A DNA stretch of 64,000 nt from CAMYLY01 sp036397755 (GTDB lineage Bacteria; Gemmatimonadota; Gemmatimonadetes; Gemmatimonadales; GWC2-71-9), in contig DASWII010000066.1 in the NCBI GenBank assembly GCA_036397755.1, forward strand, positions 1 through 64,000. The letters run 5' to 3'. Positions 32,762-40,634 of this stretch are shown here, piece by piece. The position numbers and the translations under genes were made by a program. Below the pieces are notes generated by a model. It did not search any database. It saw nothing but the letters and a program-made list of their open reading frames with translations, and was not told the DNA's origin. The number at the start of each line of letters is the position of its first letter. Within the stretch, counting starts at the first letter, position 1.

Positions 32762-34219
32762 TTATCCGACGCTCCCTTCGAGACTAATGCTCAGGAGGCG
32801 CGTCGCTTCGACAGCAAACTCCATGGGCAACTCTCGAAAAACGTCCTTGCAAAAGCCGTTGACAATGAGCGAGACCGCGTCTTCCTGGGATAGGCCCCGC
32901 TGCTGGCAGTAGAAAATCTGATCCTCACCCACCTTGGAAGTGGTCGCTTCGTGCTCCATGACCGCGGAGCTGTTTCGCACATCGATGTATGGGAAAGTGT
33001 GAGCACCACACTGGTCACCGATGAGCATCGAGTCGCACTGCGAGTAGTTCCGCGCGTTCGCGGCACCCTTCATAATCTTGACCTGCCCGCGATAGGTATT
33101 CTGGCTGTGCCCCGCCGAGATTCCCTTCGAGACGATCGTGCTGCTCGTGTTCTTCCCGATGTGGATCATCTTGGTGCCCGTGTCAGCCTGCTGCCGGTGA
33201 TTCGTCATTGCCACCGAGTAGAACTCGCCGATGGAGTTGTCTCCCTCGAGTACACAACTCGGGTACTTCCAGGTTATGGCCGATCCAGTCTCGACCTGCG
33301 TCCACGAGATCTTGGAGTCACGGCCGGCACAGTGACCCCGTTTGGTGACGAAGTTGTAGATCCCGCCGACGCCCTGCTCGTCGCCCGGGTACCAGTTCTG
33401 GATCGTCGAGTACTTGATTTGCGCGCGCTCACCCGCGACGAGTTCGACCACGGCCGCATGCAACTGGTTCTCATCACGCATCGGGGCGGAACAGCCCTCG
33501 AGATAGCTCACATAACTGTCGTCGTCGGCCACGATCAGCGTACGCTCGAACTGCCCCGTCGCAATGGCATTGATCCGGAAATACGTCGACAGCTCCAGCG
33601 GGCACCGCACTCCCTTGGGCACATAGACAAACGAGCCGTCGGTGAACACCGCGGAGTTCAACGCCGCGAAGAAATTGTCGTTGCTCGGCACCACGGATCC
33701 CAGGTGAGCGCGAACCAAGTCCGGATGCTCGCGGATGGCCTCGGAAATCGGCAGGAAGATCACGCCGTGCTTGGCCAGCTCTTCCTTAAAGGTCGTGGCC
33801 ACGGACACGCTGTCGAACACGGCATCGACGGCAACACCGGTCAAACGCTTCTGCTCGGAGAGCGGAATACCCAGCTTCTCAAACGTCTCGATGAGCTTGG
33901 GATCCACCTCATCCAGACTCCCCACCCGCGGTTGTTGGCGGGGGGCGGCGTAGTAGTGAATCGCCTGGTAGTCGATCGGATCGTACTTCACGTTGGCCCA
34001 GGATGGTTCCCGCATGGTCAGCCAGCCGCGGTAAGCCCGCAGCCGCCAGTCCAACATCCAATCGGGCTCGCCCTTCTTCTCGGAGATGAGCCTGATGATG
34101 TCTTCGTTCAGCCCACGCGGTGCGAGATCCGACGCGATGTCCGTGCTCCACCCGTACTTGTAGGCCTGTTGTACGTGCTGGTCGATCGCGGACGATGTCG
34201 TTGACTCCTGTGGGGTCAC
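32762..34219 (-). CDS. sufB: Fe-S cluster assembly scaffold SufB
   Basis: A 485-aa core scaffold on which nascent clusters form. The C-terminal beta-helix core is highly conserved (ALNSAVFTDGSFVYVPKGV, SYLEGCSAPM, FYCQQRGL). The assembly cysteine is probably the one in SYLEGC or the later QCDSMLIG region. The GTG start at 34219 overlaps the sufR stop as GTGA and removes an upstream extension without similarity. It is the first structural gene of the suf operon. Confidence 0.95.
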   Translation of the reverse strand: MTPQESTTSSAIDQHVQQAYKYGWSTDIASDLAPRGLNEDIIRLISEKKGEPDWMLDWRLRAYRGWLTMREPSWANVKYDPIDYQAIHYYAAPRQQPRVGSLDEVDPKLIETFEKLGIPLSEQKRLTGVAVDAVFDSVSVATTFKEELAKHGVIFLPISEAIREHPDLVRAHLGSVVPSNDNFFAALNSAVFTDGSFVYVPKGVRCPLELSTYFRINAIATGQFERTLIVADDDSYVSYLEGCSAPMRDENQLHAAVVELVAGERAQIKYSTIQNWYPGDEQGVGGIYNFVTKRGHCAGRDSKISWTQVETGSAITWKYPSCVLEGDNSIGEFYSVAMTNHRQQADTGTKMIHIGKNTSSTIVSKGISAGHSQNTYRGQVKIMKGAANARNYSQCDSMLIGDQCGAHTFPYIDVRNSSAVMEHEATTSKVGEDQIFYCQQRGLSQEDAVSLIVNGFCKDVFRELPMEFAVEATRLLSISLEGSVG

Positions 34220-34890
34220 GCGGCCTCCGGCGTCTGTGAAGGTCCCCCTGTCACGGGCGAAATGGAGTACTGACAGGAGTTGCACCCGTCTGGAATGTAT
34301 GAGTCGCGCTGCACGTCGCGCTGCAACACGTCCCGCAGGAAGTCCGCTTCTGCCGCACAGATCTCGGGGAATCGTTCGGCCACGGCCCGCACCGCACAGT
34401 GATGCTCCGCGAGGCGCACTTGGTCCTCCTCGAGTGACCAGGCCGCCATGAATCCCTGCTGGGAAAGTACGTCGACCACCGCTTGGACTTTCTCCTCGAT
34501 CGACGCGTTGACAAGCTCGGCACGGAGCCGATCCGCCTGCGCGCGAAACCGCTCGGCGAACATCGCGCGGACGGCATCTCGCCCACCACTGCGGGCGATG
34601 TAGATGAGCGCGTCCTCGAGTGCCTGACTGTACTGCGTCGGGAACAGGGCCTCGCCACCCTCGGTTAGCCTGTAGAGGTACGTGGGCGCCCCGTTGCCTC
34701 GCTGTGCTCGTTCGTACAGCACGAGGCCCTCGGCTTCCAGTTCCTTCAGATGCCGCCTGACCGCGGTGGAGGATACGCGGAACGCGTCGGCGAGCTCCCT
34801 GGCCGTCAACGGCTGCAGGCGTTTCAGCTCGAGAAGGACGTCTCCCCGAAGGCCCTTGTGGCCCGCGAGGGCCGGTGTCATCGGGTTCAT
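34216..34890 (-). CDS. sufR: Iron-sulfur-sensing transcriptional regulator SufR
   Basis: A 224-aa repressor with an N-terminal winged helix (about residues 14-75, SSTAVRRHLKELEAEGLV). Its C-terminal half holds four cysteines (C165, C178, C203, C206) in AEHHC, FPEIC and GCNSC. SufR proteins bind a cluster through such cysteines and repress suf when Fe-S supply is adequate. It heads the suf operon and overlaps sufB by GTGA, so it probably regulates its own operon from the AT-rich region upstream (inference). Confidence 0.92.
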   Translation of the reverse strand: MNPMTPALAGHKGLRGDVLLELKRLQPLTARELADAFRVSSTAVRRHLKELEAEGLVLYERAQRGNGAPTYLYRLTEGGEALFPTQYSQALEDALIYIARSGGRDAVRAMFAERFRAQADRLRAELVNASIEEKVQAVVDVLSQQGFMAAWSLEEDQVRLAEHHCAVRAVAERFPEICAAEADFLRDVLQRDVQRDSYIPDGCNSCQYSISPVTGGPSQTPEAA

Positions 34891-35099
34891 ATGGTGATCA
34901 TGCTAACCCCGTCCACCAGCTTTGCGCAACTAAAAGAACGATTTTGTTTGCGAAACGCCATGGAAGACAACCACCTCACGAGCTATCAAGCGAGCAACAG
35001 TCGACTTAAGCTATTGTTACGTAACCACTTAACAGATCAGATAGCATGGAGCGGCGCGTGCCGATACATTGAACCGTCAACTCGTGAGGTGCCGCGAAC
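34891..35099. promoter_or_regulatory. AT-rich divergent promoter region sufR/def
   Basis: A 209-bp region between divergent genes, clearly richer in A and T than its surroundings. GTTACGTAAC at 35016-35025 is a perfect 10-bp palindrome. An imperfect inverted pair, GCAAC at 34925-34929 and GTTTGC at 34946-34951, flanks an AT core nearer sufR. Either could be the SufR operator. No -35/-10 pair can be named with confidence. A long open frame crossing this region is not considered coding. Confidence 0.5.
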
Positions 35100-35663
35100 A
35101 TGGCCGTACGGCCGATACGCCTGCTGGGCGATCCGATACTGCGTTACCAGTGCGACCTGGTCGAGGCGGTGCGATCGCCGGCCGCTCGCGTCGTGGCCGA
35201 CGATCTTCAGGACACGCTACGTGACCTGAAGAGTCGCCACGCGATGGGCCGAGGTTTGGCAGCTCCGCAGATCGGCGCTCCCATGCGGTTGGTTTACGTC
35301 GAGGTGGACGAGCCCTGGTTCCTGGTGAATCCCGAGATCACAGACGTGGGGAGCCAGGATTTCCTCGTGTGGGACGACTGTTTTTCCGTCCCGAATCTCC
35401 TTGTGCGTGTGCAGCGGGCTCACCAGGTGTGTGTCGCGTACCACGATCTGGCTGGGAAGTCCCATCAGGTGGACGTCGAGGGCGCCATGGCCGAGTTGCT
35501 CCAGCACGAAATCGACCATCTCGATGGCGTCTTGCTTGTGGATCACCCCGCGGGGCTCGACCCGTTCTGTCTCAGGGAGGAGTGGAATCGACACTATGCC
35601 GGCGGAGGGCGGTACGGCTCGCCGTTCGACCGAGAAATCGGCCCGGGCAATGACCCACGCTAG
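35100..35663 (+). CDS. def: Peptide deformylase with a divergent second motif
   Basis: A 187-aa metalloenzyme that removes the formyl group from nascent proteins. Motif 1 GLAAPQIG (about residues 52-59) and motif 3 QHEIDH (about 135-140) are canonical and supply the zinc histidines and the catalytic glutamate. Motif 2, normally EGCLS, reads DDCFS; the metal-binding cysteine is kept. No formyltransferase (fmt) gene follows, unlike the common def-fmt pair. The stop shares CTAG with the convergent hydrolase gene. It may be a second, specialised deformylase. Confidence 0.85.
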   Translation: MAVRPIRLLGDPILRYQCDLVEAVRSPAARVVADDLQDTLRDLKSRHAMGRGLAAPQIGAPMRLVYVEVDEPWFLVNPEITDVGSQDFLVWDDCFSVPNLLVRVQRAHQVCVAYHDLAGKSHQVDVEGAMAELLQHEIDHLDGVLLVDHPAGLDPFCLREEWNRHYAGGGRYGSPFDREIGPGNDPR

Positions 35664-36871
35664 CCGAGAGCGTTCAGGAATTCCCCAATCACTCGACTCA
35701 TCGCGACGGGCTGCTCGAGTGCTATCACATGACCCGACTCGGGAATGACCACGAGGTGCGCTCCGGGGACAGCCTGTGCCATCGCCCGTGACTGCTCCGG
35801 TGAAATCAACTGGTCGTCCCGTGCGGCCAAGACGAGTGTCGGCACGGAGATCTGCGGCAAGAGATCCGTCGCATCGGATCGATCGCGCATGGCTCGAAGA
35901 GCTGCCACGAGGCCGGGGACCGAGGAGTTCGTGATCATGGTGCGCAGATGTTCGACCACTTGTGGCATCATGACGGCGGTCTGTGGCGCAACAAGCTTGG
36001 GAATCATCCGGTCCGCCAGGGCCCCGGTTCCCTCGGATTCCACCAGTTTGATGGTGGCGTCACGACCCCGTTTGGCCGCGTCGTCATCCGCGCTTGCCCT
36101 TGTGTTGGCAAGGATCAACCCACGGACCCGATTGGGATGACGACGCACCATTTCGAATGCGACGTACCCCCCCATCGAGAAACCACACACCACCGTGTTC
36201 TCGATTTCGAGTTGATCCAGCAGCTGAGCGAGGTCGTCCGCGTACCCGGATATGGTGGGCGTCCTATCCCCCAGCTGCGTGAGTCCCATACCACGCAGAT
36301 CCGGCGCCACCCGACGCCAGCCCGTCAACGTGGCCACCAAGCGCCGCCACATCGTTCGATCCAACGGGAATCCGTGAACAAACAAGACCGCCGGGCCATC
36401 ACCCTGGATGTCGACGGCCGTGTCGGCATCCTGAACGACCCGATGCTGAATCGCCGCGGCCTGCACCGAGGGGCGCGTCCCGAAGAAGGCACGTACCTCC
36501 GGCGGGACCTCGGTCGGCTTGCCATCGGTCCCGACGCACACGAACACAAACTCAGCCTCGGCCACGAGGGTACGGTCCCGATCGCGCCGTGCCACCTGGT
36601 GCAGAGAGAAGCTCGTCTTCCCGTGGTGCGTCAAACTCGAATCGATGCGGAGCACGTCACCCGGGTGCGCCACCGCATGAAACTCCGCCGTCACTTTCCG
36701 GACGGCAGCCCAAGCCCCAGCTCGAGCAAAGAGATCCATCCCGGGCCCACGCCTCAGCATCTCCCAACGCGCGCGTTCGAAGATCGTGAGGTACGCAGCC
36801 TGATTGACATGACCGTTGGCGTCGCAGTGATAGGGCATCACCGCAATCTCCACCGACGGAACTGGACTCAC
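35660..36871 (-). CDS. Hotdog thioesterase fused to alpha/beta hydrolase
   Basis: A 403-aa two-domain protein. Residues about 5-135 form a 4-hydroxybenzoyl-CoA thioesterase-like hotdog domain (YHCDANGHVNQAAYL, with the aspartate of the catalytic region). Residues about 145-403 form an alpha/beta hydrolase with oxyanion HGFP, nucleophile elbow GFSMGG, aspartate in LAARDDQL and histidine in ESGHV. Both active sites look complete. The GTG start at 36871 has AGGAG seven bases upstream. A role in releasing acyl groups from CoA and hydrolysing a further ester or lactone is possible but unproven. Confidence 0.85.
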   Translation of the reverse strand: MSPVPSVEIAVMPYHCDANGHVNQAAYLTIFERARWEMLRRGPGMDLFARAGAWAAVRKVTAEFHAVAHPGDVLRIDSSLTHHGKTSFSLHQVARRDRDRTLVAEAEFVFVCVGTDGKPTEVPPEVRAFFGTRPSVQAAAIQHRVVQDADTAVDIQGDGPAVLFVHGFPLDRTMWRRLVATLTGWRRVAPDLRGMGLTQLGDRTPTISGYADDLAQLLDQLEIENTVVCGFSMGGYVAFEMVRRHPNRVRGLILANTRASADDDAAKRGRDATIKLVESEGTGALADRMIPKLVAPQTAVMMPQVVEHLRTMITNSSVPGLVAALRAMRDRSDATDLLPQISVPTLVLAARDDQLISPEQSRAMAQAVPGAHLVVIPESGHVIALEQPVAMSRVIGEFLNALG

Positions 36872-36996
36872 CGCGACACTCCTGTTTCGGACGGGCCGAT
36901 GTGCTGTAAACTTACCGGGCGTGACGGGTTGCGGAACCGGTCGCACGCCGGCCTGGGCCGGAGAACGGACAATGCCCTCTTCGGTTAGGAGAGGAG

Positions 36997-37110
36997 CAGA
37001 ATGACAGGATTATATTGTAGTGACACTATACTCATACTGACACGACAGTAATTTAACACTAATTGTGCTAACTGATTGTGAATAAGTGTTATAGCTTTTT
37101 GTCCACACCG
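36997..37110. other. AT-rich spacer with two DnaA-box-like sequences
   Basis: The stretch is strongly AT-rich compared with the surrounding sequence. TGTGAATAA at 37077-37085 is the complement of TTATTCACA and fits the TTATNCACA box consensus. TTGTCCACA at 37099-37107 is a common GC-genome variant of the box. The region lies between the divergent hydrolase and RNase D genes, so it must also hold their promoters. Whether DnaA binds is unknown. Confidence 0.5.
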
Positions 37111-37141
37111 ACTCGACAGTGTGTCGATAATCTGGCGCTCG

Positions 37142-38302
37142 ATGAATGAACGCGCAACAGACCATCACTTGGTCACTCACCGCGCGGGCCTCGACGCCAT
37201 GGTCGGCGCTGTCGCAAACGCTGGTCGATGCGCGATCGACACCGAGTCGGCTTCGTTTCACCGCTACGCCGATCGACTCTACCTCGCGCAGGTAGCGACC
37301 GAGGATCGGGTGTGGGTCATTGACCCGCTCGCGGTCACGGACCTCGAGCCGCTCGGTCGATTGCTCGCCGATCGGAACATCGAGATCATCCTGCATGACG
37401 CGGACTTCGATCTGCGCACGCTGAATCGCGATTACGGGTTCATCGCCGCCAACGTGTTCGATACCCGAGTGGCGGCGGAGTTGGCGGGCGAACCGTCCGT
37501 GGGGCTTGCCGCGCTCCTCGAGCGACACTTCGGTGTGCGCCTCGACAAGCGCTTTCAGCGTGCCGACTGGTCGATGAGGCCGTTGTCGAAAGAGATGTTG
37601 GCATACGCCGCGGACGACACTCGGTATCTGGTGAAACTCCGCGATCTCTTGGCGCGACGACTCGTTGAACTCGATCGACTCGCCTGGGCCGAAGAGGATT
37701 TTCAGCGGATCGAGAGCGTTCGGTGGGAGCGGCCGGACGAGGCGCAGGCGTACCTCCGGCTCAAAGGTGCCAAGACCCTTTCGCCTCGACAGCGCGCCGC
37801 CCTGCGCGAACTGTACGCCTGGCGCGACGACATCGCATGCCGTCTGGACCGCTCGCCGTTTCGCGTGGCGGCGAACGACGCGCTCGTCGCGACCGCACGT
37901 GCACTGCCGACCAGCCCTCGGGCGCTGCGCGCAATACCCAGCATGTCGCCGGGGCTCGCTCGGCGCCACGGTAAGGCTCTCCTGGCCGCCGTGCGCACGG
38001 CGGTGGATCTGGGCGAGGAGAAACTCCCCGAACTGGAGCGGCGCCGGCGCGCTCCTCCCGACGAAGCGAGCCAGGCGCGCTTCGACAAGCTGCGGGCGTT
38101 GCGCGCACGGCGAGCCGCCCATGTCGCACTCGCTCCCGGTCTCGTTTGTCCGAACGCCGCGCTGATGGCGCTCGCGCGCTCGGTGTCGGACGGATCGCCT
38201 CCCGACTTCCAGGCGGCGGGCCTCAAGCGCTGGCAGCGGGACTTGCTGGGCGAGGACGAGCTGATACGGGCGCTCGAACCTGGCGCAGACTCGGCCGGCT
38301 AG
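37142..38302 (+). CDS. rnd: Ribonuclease D-like DEDD 3'-5' exonuclease
   Basis: A 386-aa exoribonuclease that trims the 3' ends of tRNAs and other small RNAs. The DEDD residues are visible: Exo I IDTESA (about 33-38), Exo II HDADFDLRTL (about 85) and Exo III YAADDTRYL (about 154-162). An HRDC-like helical region follows (about 215-290), and the C-terminal part is arginine-rich. The ATG at 37142 is chosen; a GTG seven codons upstream is open, and no clear ribosome site is seen. Its stop shares CTAG with the convergent MIP18-type gene. Confidence 0.92.
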   Translation: MNERATDHHLVTHRAGLDAMVGAVANAGRCAIDTESASFHRYADRLYLAQVATEDRVWVIDPLAVTDLEPLGRLLADRNIEIILHDADFDLRTLNRDYGFIAANVFDTRVAAELAGEPSVGLAALLERHFGVRLDKRFQRADWSMRPLSKEMLAYAADDTRYLVKLRDLLARRLVELDRLAWAEEDFQRIESVRWERPDEAQAYLRLKGAKTLSPRQRAALRELYAWRDDIACRLDRSPFRVAANDALVATARALPTSPRALRAIPSMSPGLARRHGKALLAAVRTAVDLGEEKLPELERRRRAPPDEASQARFDKLRALRARRAAHVALAPGLVCPNAALMALARSVSDGSPPDFQAAGLKRWQRDLLGEDELIRALEPGADSAG

Positions 38303-38610
38303 AACCCCAGAAAAGCGCGAACCTTGGGCTCGATGCGTTCCGGGGTCCAGTAGGGCTCCCACACCAACTCAATCGACACCGTCTCGACCCCGTCGAGACT
38401 CTTTACCGCGGCGTCCACATCGCCCATGATCTGCCCTCCCGCCGGACACCCGGGTGAGGTGAGCGTCATCTTCACATCGACGTGGGCGTCGCTGATCGCG
38501 ACGTCGTAAACGAGCCCCAAATCGACGATGTTCAGGCCGGCCTCCGGGTCTTTGACGCCGCGTAGCGCCGTGCGGACTGCAGCCTCATCGAGCACAGCAT
38601 TCTCCTTCAT
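38299..38610 (-). CDS. MIP18/SufT-type metal-sulfur cluster assembly factor
   Basis: A 103-aa protein of the MIP18 (DUF59/PaaD) family, which helps mature iron-sulfur proteins. The diagnostic stretches are VKDPEAGLNIVDLGLVYDV (about residues 18-36) and TSPGCPAG (about 53-60), which holds the conserved cysteine. The C-terminal part (VWEPYWTPERI) matches SufT-like proteins. AGGA lies six bases before the ATG at 38610. It lies about 4 kb beyond the suf operon on the same strand but is a separate unit. Confidence 0.9.
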   Translation of the reverse strand: MKENAVLDEAAVRTALRGVKDPEAGLNIVDLGLVYDVAISDAHVDVKMTLTSPGCPAGGQIMGDVDAAVKSLDGVETVSIELVWEPYWTPERIEPKVRAFLGF

Positions 38611-38630
38611 CGCTGGTCCTGACATTGTAC

Positions 38631-39743
38631 TCAACACCCGCTCGCGGCGCGACACGCCGCGTGAAACGCGACGGCCGCGTCCGCAACGGCGCCTCGCACT
38701 TCCTTGAGACGGCTGATCGATCGCCCACTCCGCGGTGCGTACACGCGGTTTGTGAGGAGAATGACGAAGAGGCCGCGCACCGGGTCGATCCATAACGACG
38801 TACCGGTGAATCCCGTGTGGCCGAACGTTCCGGGGGTCAGCAAGGTCCCGGTGTTGTCCGTGGTCGTCGTGTCGCGCAGCTCCCAACCCAGGGCGCGGTT
38901 ACCGGCACCCGGAGCGGTGAACATCCGCACCGTCTCGGTTCGTACGAGCGTCACGCCACCAGTTGTCCCTCCTCCGAGAATCATCTGTGCAAATCGCGCC
39001 AGGTCGCTGCCTGTCGAGTACAACCCGGCATGGCCGGACACCCCCCCGAGGCGCGCCGCATTTTGGTCGTGGACCTCGCCGGCGATCGGGGTTCCCCGCC
39101 ACCGGCCGACGGGGAGCATGCGGGATCGCCAGGCCCGCGGCGGGAGGAACCTGGTGTGCTCCATCGCCAGCGGTTGGAAGACGCGCTCCCGCACAAACCG
39201 ATCGAGCGGTTGCCCCGCGGCGACCTCGACAATCCATCCGAGAAGCATCGCATTGAGGTCGCTGTAGACGACCCGCCCCCCCGGCGCCCACCGGAGCGGC
39301 TCGGCCATGACGCGAGCTCTTGCCTCTTCCGCCGTGGAGGTCAATTCGTGCAGCGGTAGGAACGCCCGCAAGCCCGACCGGTGCTCCAGCAGGTGCCGCA
39401 CCGTCACTGCCTCTTTCCCAGTTCCGCGAAACGCCGGGAGATAGTCCTGCACTGCGCGATCGAGCTCCAGTAAGCGGTCGTCAACCAGCCGCATGACCGC
39501 GGTGGTGGTCGCGATCACTTTGGTGAGGGACGCGAGATCGACCAGCGTGCTTTCCGGGACAGGGACCGGTGCATCGGCGGCCCAGGTGAAGTGGCCAAAG
39601 CCACGCGCGAAGAGCACAGTGTCCGCGGTGCCGATGACGACCACGGCACCGGGGTATGCGCCGTCCCGGATGCCGGCCTCGACCGCCGCGGACACACGCT
39701 CGCTCGGAGTCACCTGCACGAGCGCAGCGAGGAGCAGAAACAC
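38631..39743 (-). CDS. Beta-lactamase-fold serine hydrolase (class C / S12 family)
   Basis: A 370-aa exported or periplasmic hydrolase of the penicillin-binding/beta-lactamase superfamily. The nucleophile motif SLTK (S-x2-K) is at about residues 72-75 and the tyrosine motif YSDLN (Y-x-N) at about 160-164. The third motif reads HTG instead of KTG (about 309-311), as in many S12 esterases. A short hydrophobic N-terminus may be a signal. The substrate is unknown; it may be an esterase or D-amino peptidase rather than a resistance enzyme. Confidence 0.88.
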   Translation of the reverse strand: MFLLLAALVQVTPSERVSAAVEAGIRDGAYPGAVVVIGTADTVLFARGFGHFTWAADAPVPVPESTLVDLASLTKVIATTTAVMRLVDDRLLELDRAVQDYLPAFRGTGKEAVTVRHLLEHRSGLRAFLPLHELTSTAEEARARVMAEPLRWAPGGRVVYSDLNAMLLGWIVEVAAGQPLDRFVRERVFQPLAMEHTRFLPPRAWRSRMLPVGRWRGTPIAGEVHDQNAARLGGVSGHAGLYSTGSDLARFAQMILGGGTTGGVTLVRTETVRMFTAPGAGNRALGWELRDTTTTDNTGTLLTPGTFGHTGFTGTSLWIDPVRGLFVILLTNRVYAPRSGRSISRLKEVRGAVADAAVAFHAACRAASGC

Positions 39744-39758
39744 GGTTGGAAGGGCGGG

Positions 39759-40475
39759 TTAGCGCCGAATCGGATCGCGCAGCGAACCAGGCGCCAAGGC
39801 ATACAGCAGGCCCGCGGTCGCGCGGTCGCGGACCGTCAGATCGCGTACGCCGATCACCGGAAACATCACGTCCCGTGTGTCGTCCGAATGGCCCAGCCCG
39901 AGTGCATGACCCACCTCGTGCAGGGCGACCGCGTAGAGCGCGTCCTCCCCGACCGGGCTACCGACGCGATCTACTGTGGCGAGACTCACGATGGCGTGCT
40001 GGAGCCACCCTCCCGGGCCCCAGCGCACATCGGTTTGTCCCGCTCGGTACCACGGGAGCCCTCTCGCCCACCGCACCACGATGCTGGCGTCGCTTGCATC
40101 ATCGACCAGCGCGAACCGTACCCGTGCCGCCGCCGCATCCTGCCAACGATCGAACGCCGCGAGCACCTGCGCGCGCCGACCTCCGTCCACCAGGGACGAC
40201 GACTCCACGTAGACGGTGATGGCTGTTCCATCCACCAGCGACCAGCGTACCAACAGAGAGTCGTTCTGCACGAGGATGTGAGGAATGAAGGTCCCGGACT
40301 CGGCGATGCGGGCTCTCACCTCGGCCCGGTACGAATTGCGTTGCGCCGCCGCCAGTTCGGACCCGTGGCTCGAGCTGCCGGCCGGCAGAGGAGCGGCCGT
40401 TCGCAGGGGCGGGGTGCTTCCACCACCGAACGGCAGCACAGCCAGCACGATGAGGCAAATGCGCGCGGTCCGCAT
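39759..40475 (-). CDS. Matrixin-like secreted zinc metalloprotease
   Basis: A 238-aa exported metzincin. The extended zinc motif HEVGHALGLGH (HExxHxxGxxH) is at about residues 187-197 and the Met-turn VMFP follows at about 205. The N-terminus has a basic start and a hydrophobic stretch (residues 5-16), consistent with a signal peptide. Only the catalytic domain is present, with no hemopexin or cell-wall anchor. It is 15 bases upstream of the serine hydrolase in the same direction, so the two exported hydrolases may be co-expressed. Confidence 0.9.
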   Translation of the reverse strand: MRTARICLIVLAVLPFGGGSTPPLRTAAPLPAGSSSHGSELAAAQRNSYRAEVRARIAESGTFIPHILVQNDSLLVRWSLVDGTAITVYVESSSLVDGGRRAQVLAAFDRWQDAAAARVRFALVDDASDASIVVRWARGLPWYRAGQTDVRWGPGGWLQHAIVSLATVDRVGSPVGEDALYAVALHEVGHALGLGHSDDTRDVMFPVIGVRDLTVRDRATAGLLYALAPGSLRDPIRR

Positions 40476-40634
40476 ACAGTGAATATGTGCCCCAGGCTGA
40501 CAGGCACGCCAGCGCCCGGTAGCTTTGAGCCACGAGCCGGCCTATCATTCGGCCCTTTCGGCCGAGATCCTCGAAGCCCTCCCTGGGTTCGGCCCCGTCG
40601 ATATTCGCCGAGGGCGCTCCGCGACGAGTACTAA

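Noticed and set aside
32951..34204. 417-aa open frame antisense to sufB
   Set aside because: Opposite the highly conserved sufB; no motifs and low-complexity composition.
34750..35229. 159-aa open frame across the sufR-def spacer
   Set aside because: It covers the start of sufR, the AT-rich control region and the start of def in other frames, with no motif.
37121..37141. GTG start of RNase D seven codons upstream
   Set aside because: No ribosome site and no family similarity in the added residues; ATG at 37142 preferred.
37010..38362. 450-aa open frame antisense to RNase D
   Set aside because: It lies entirely opposite a clear DEDD exonuclease gene, is arginine-rich and has no recognisable motif; it is a by-product of GC-rich codon use.
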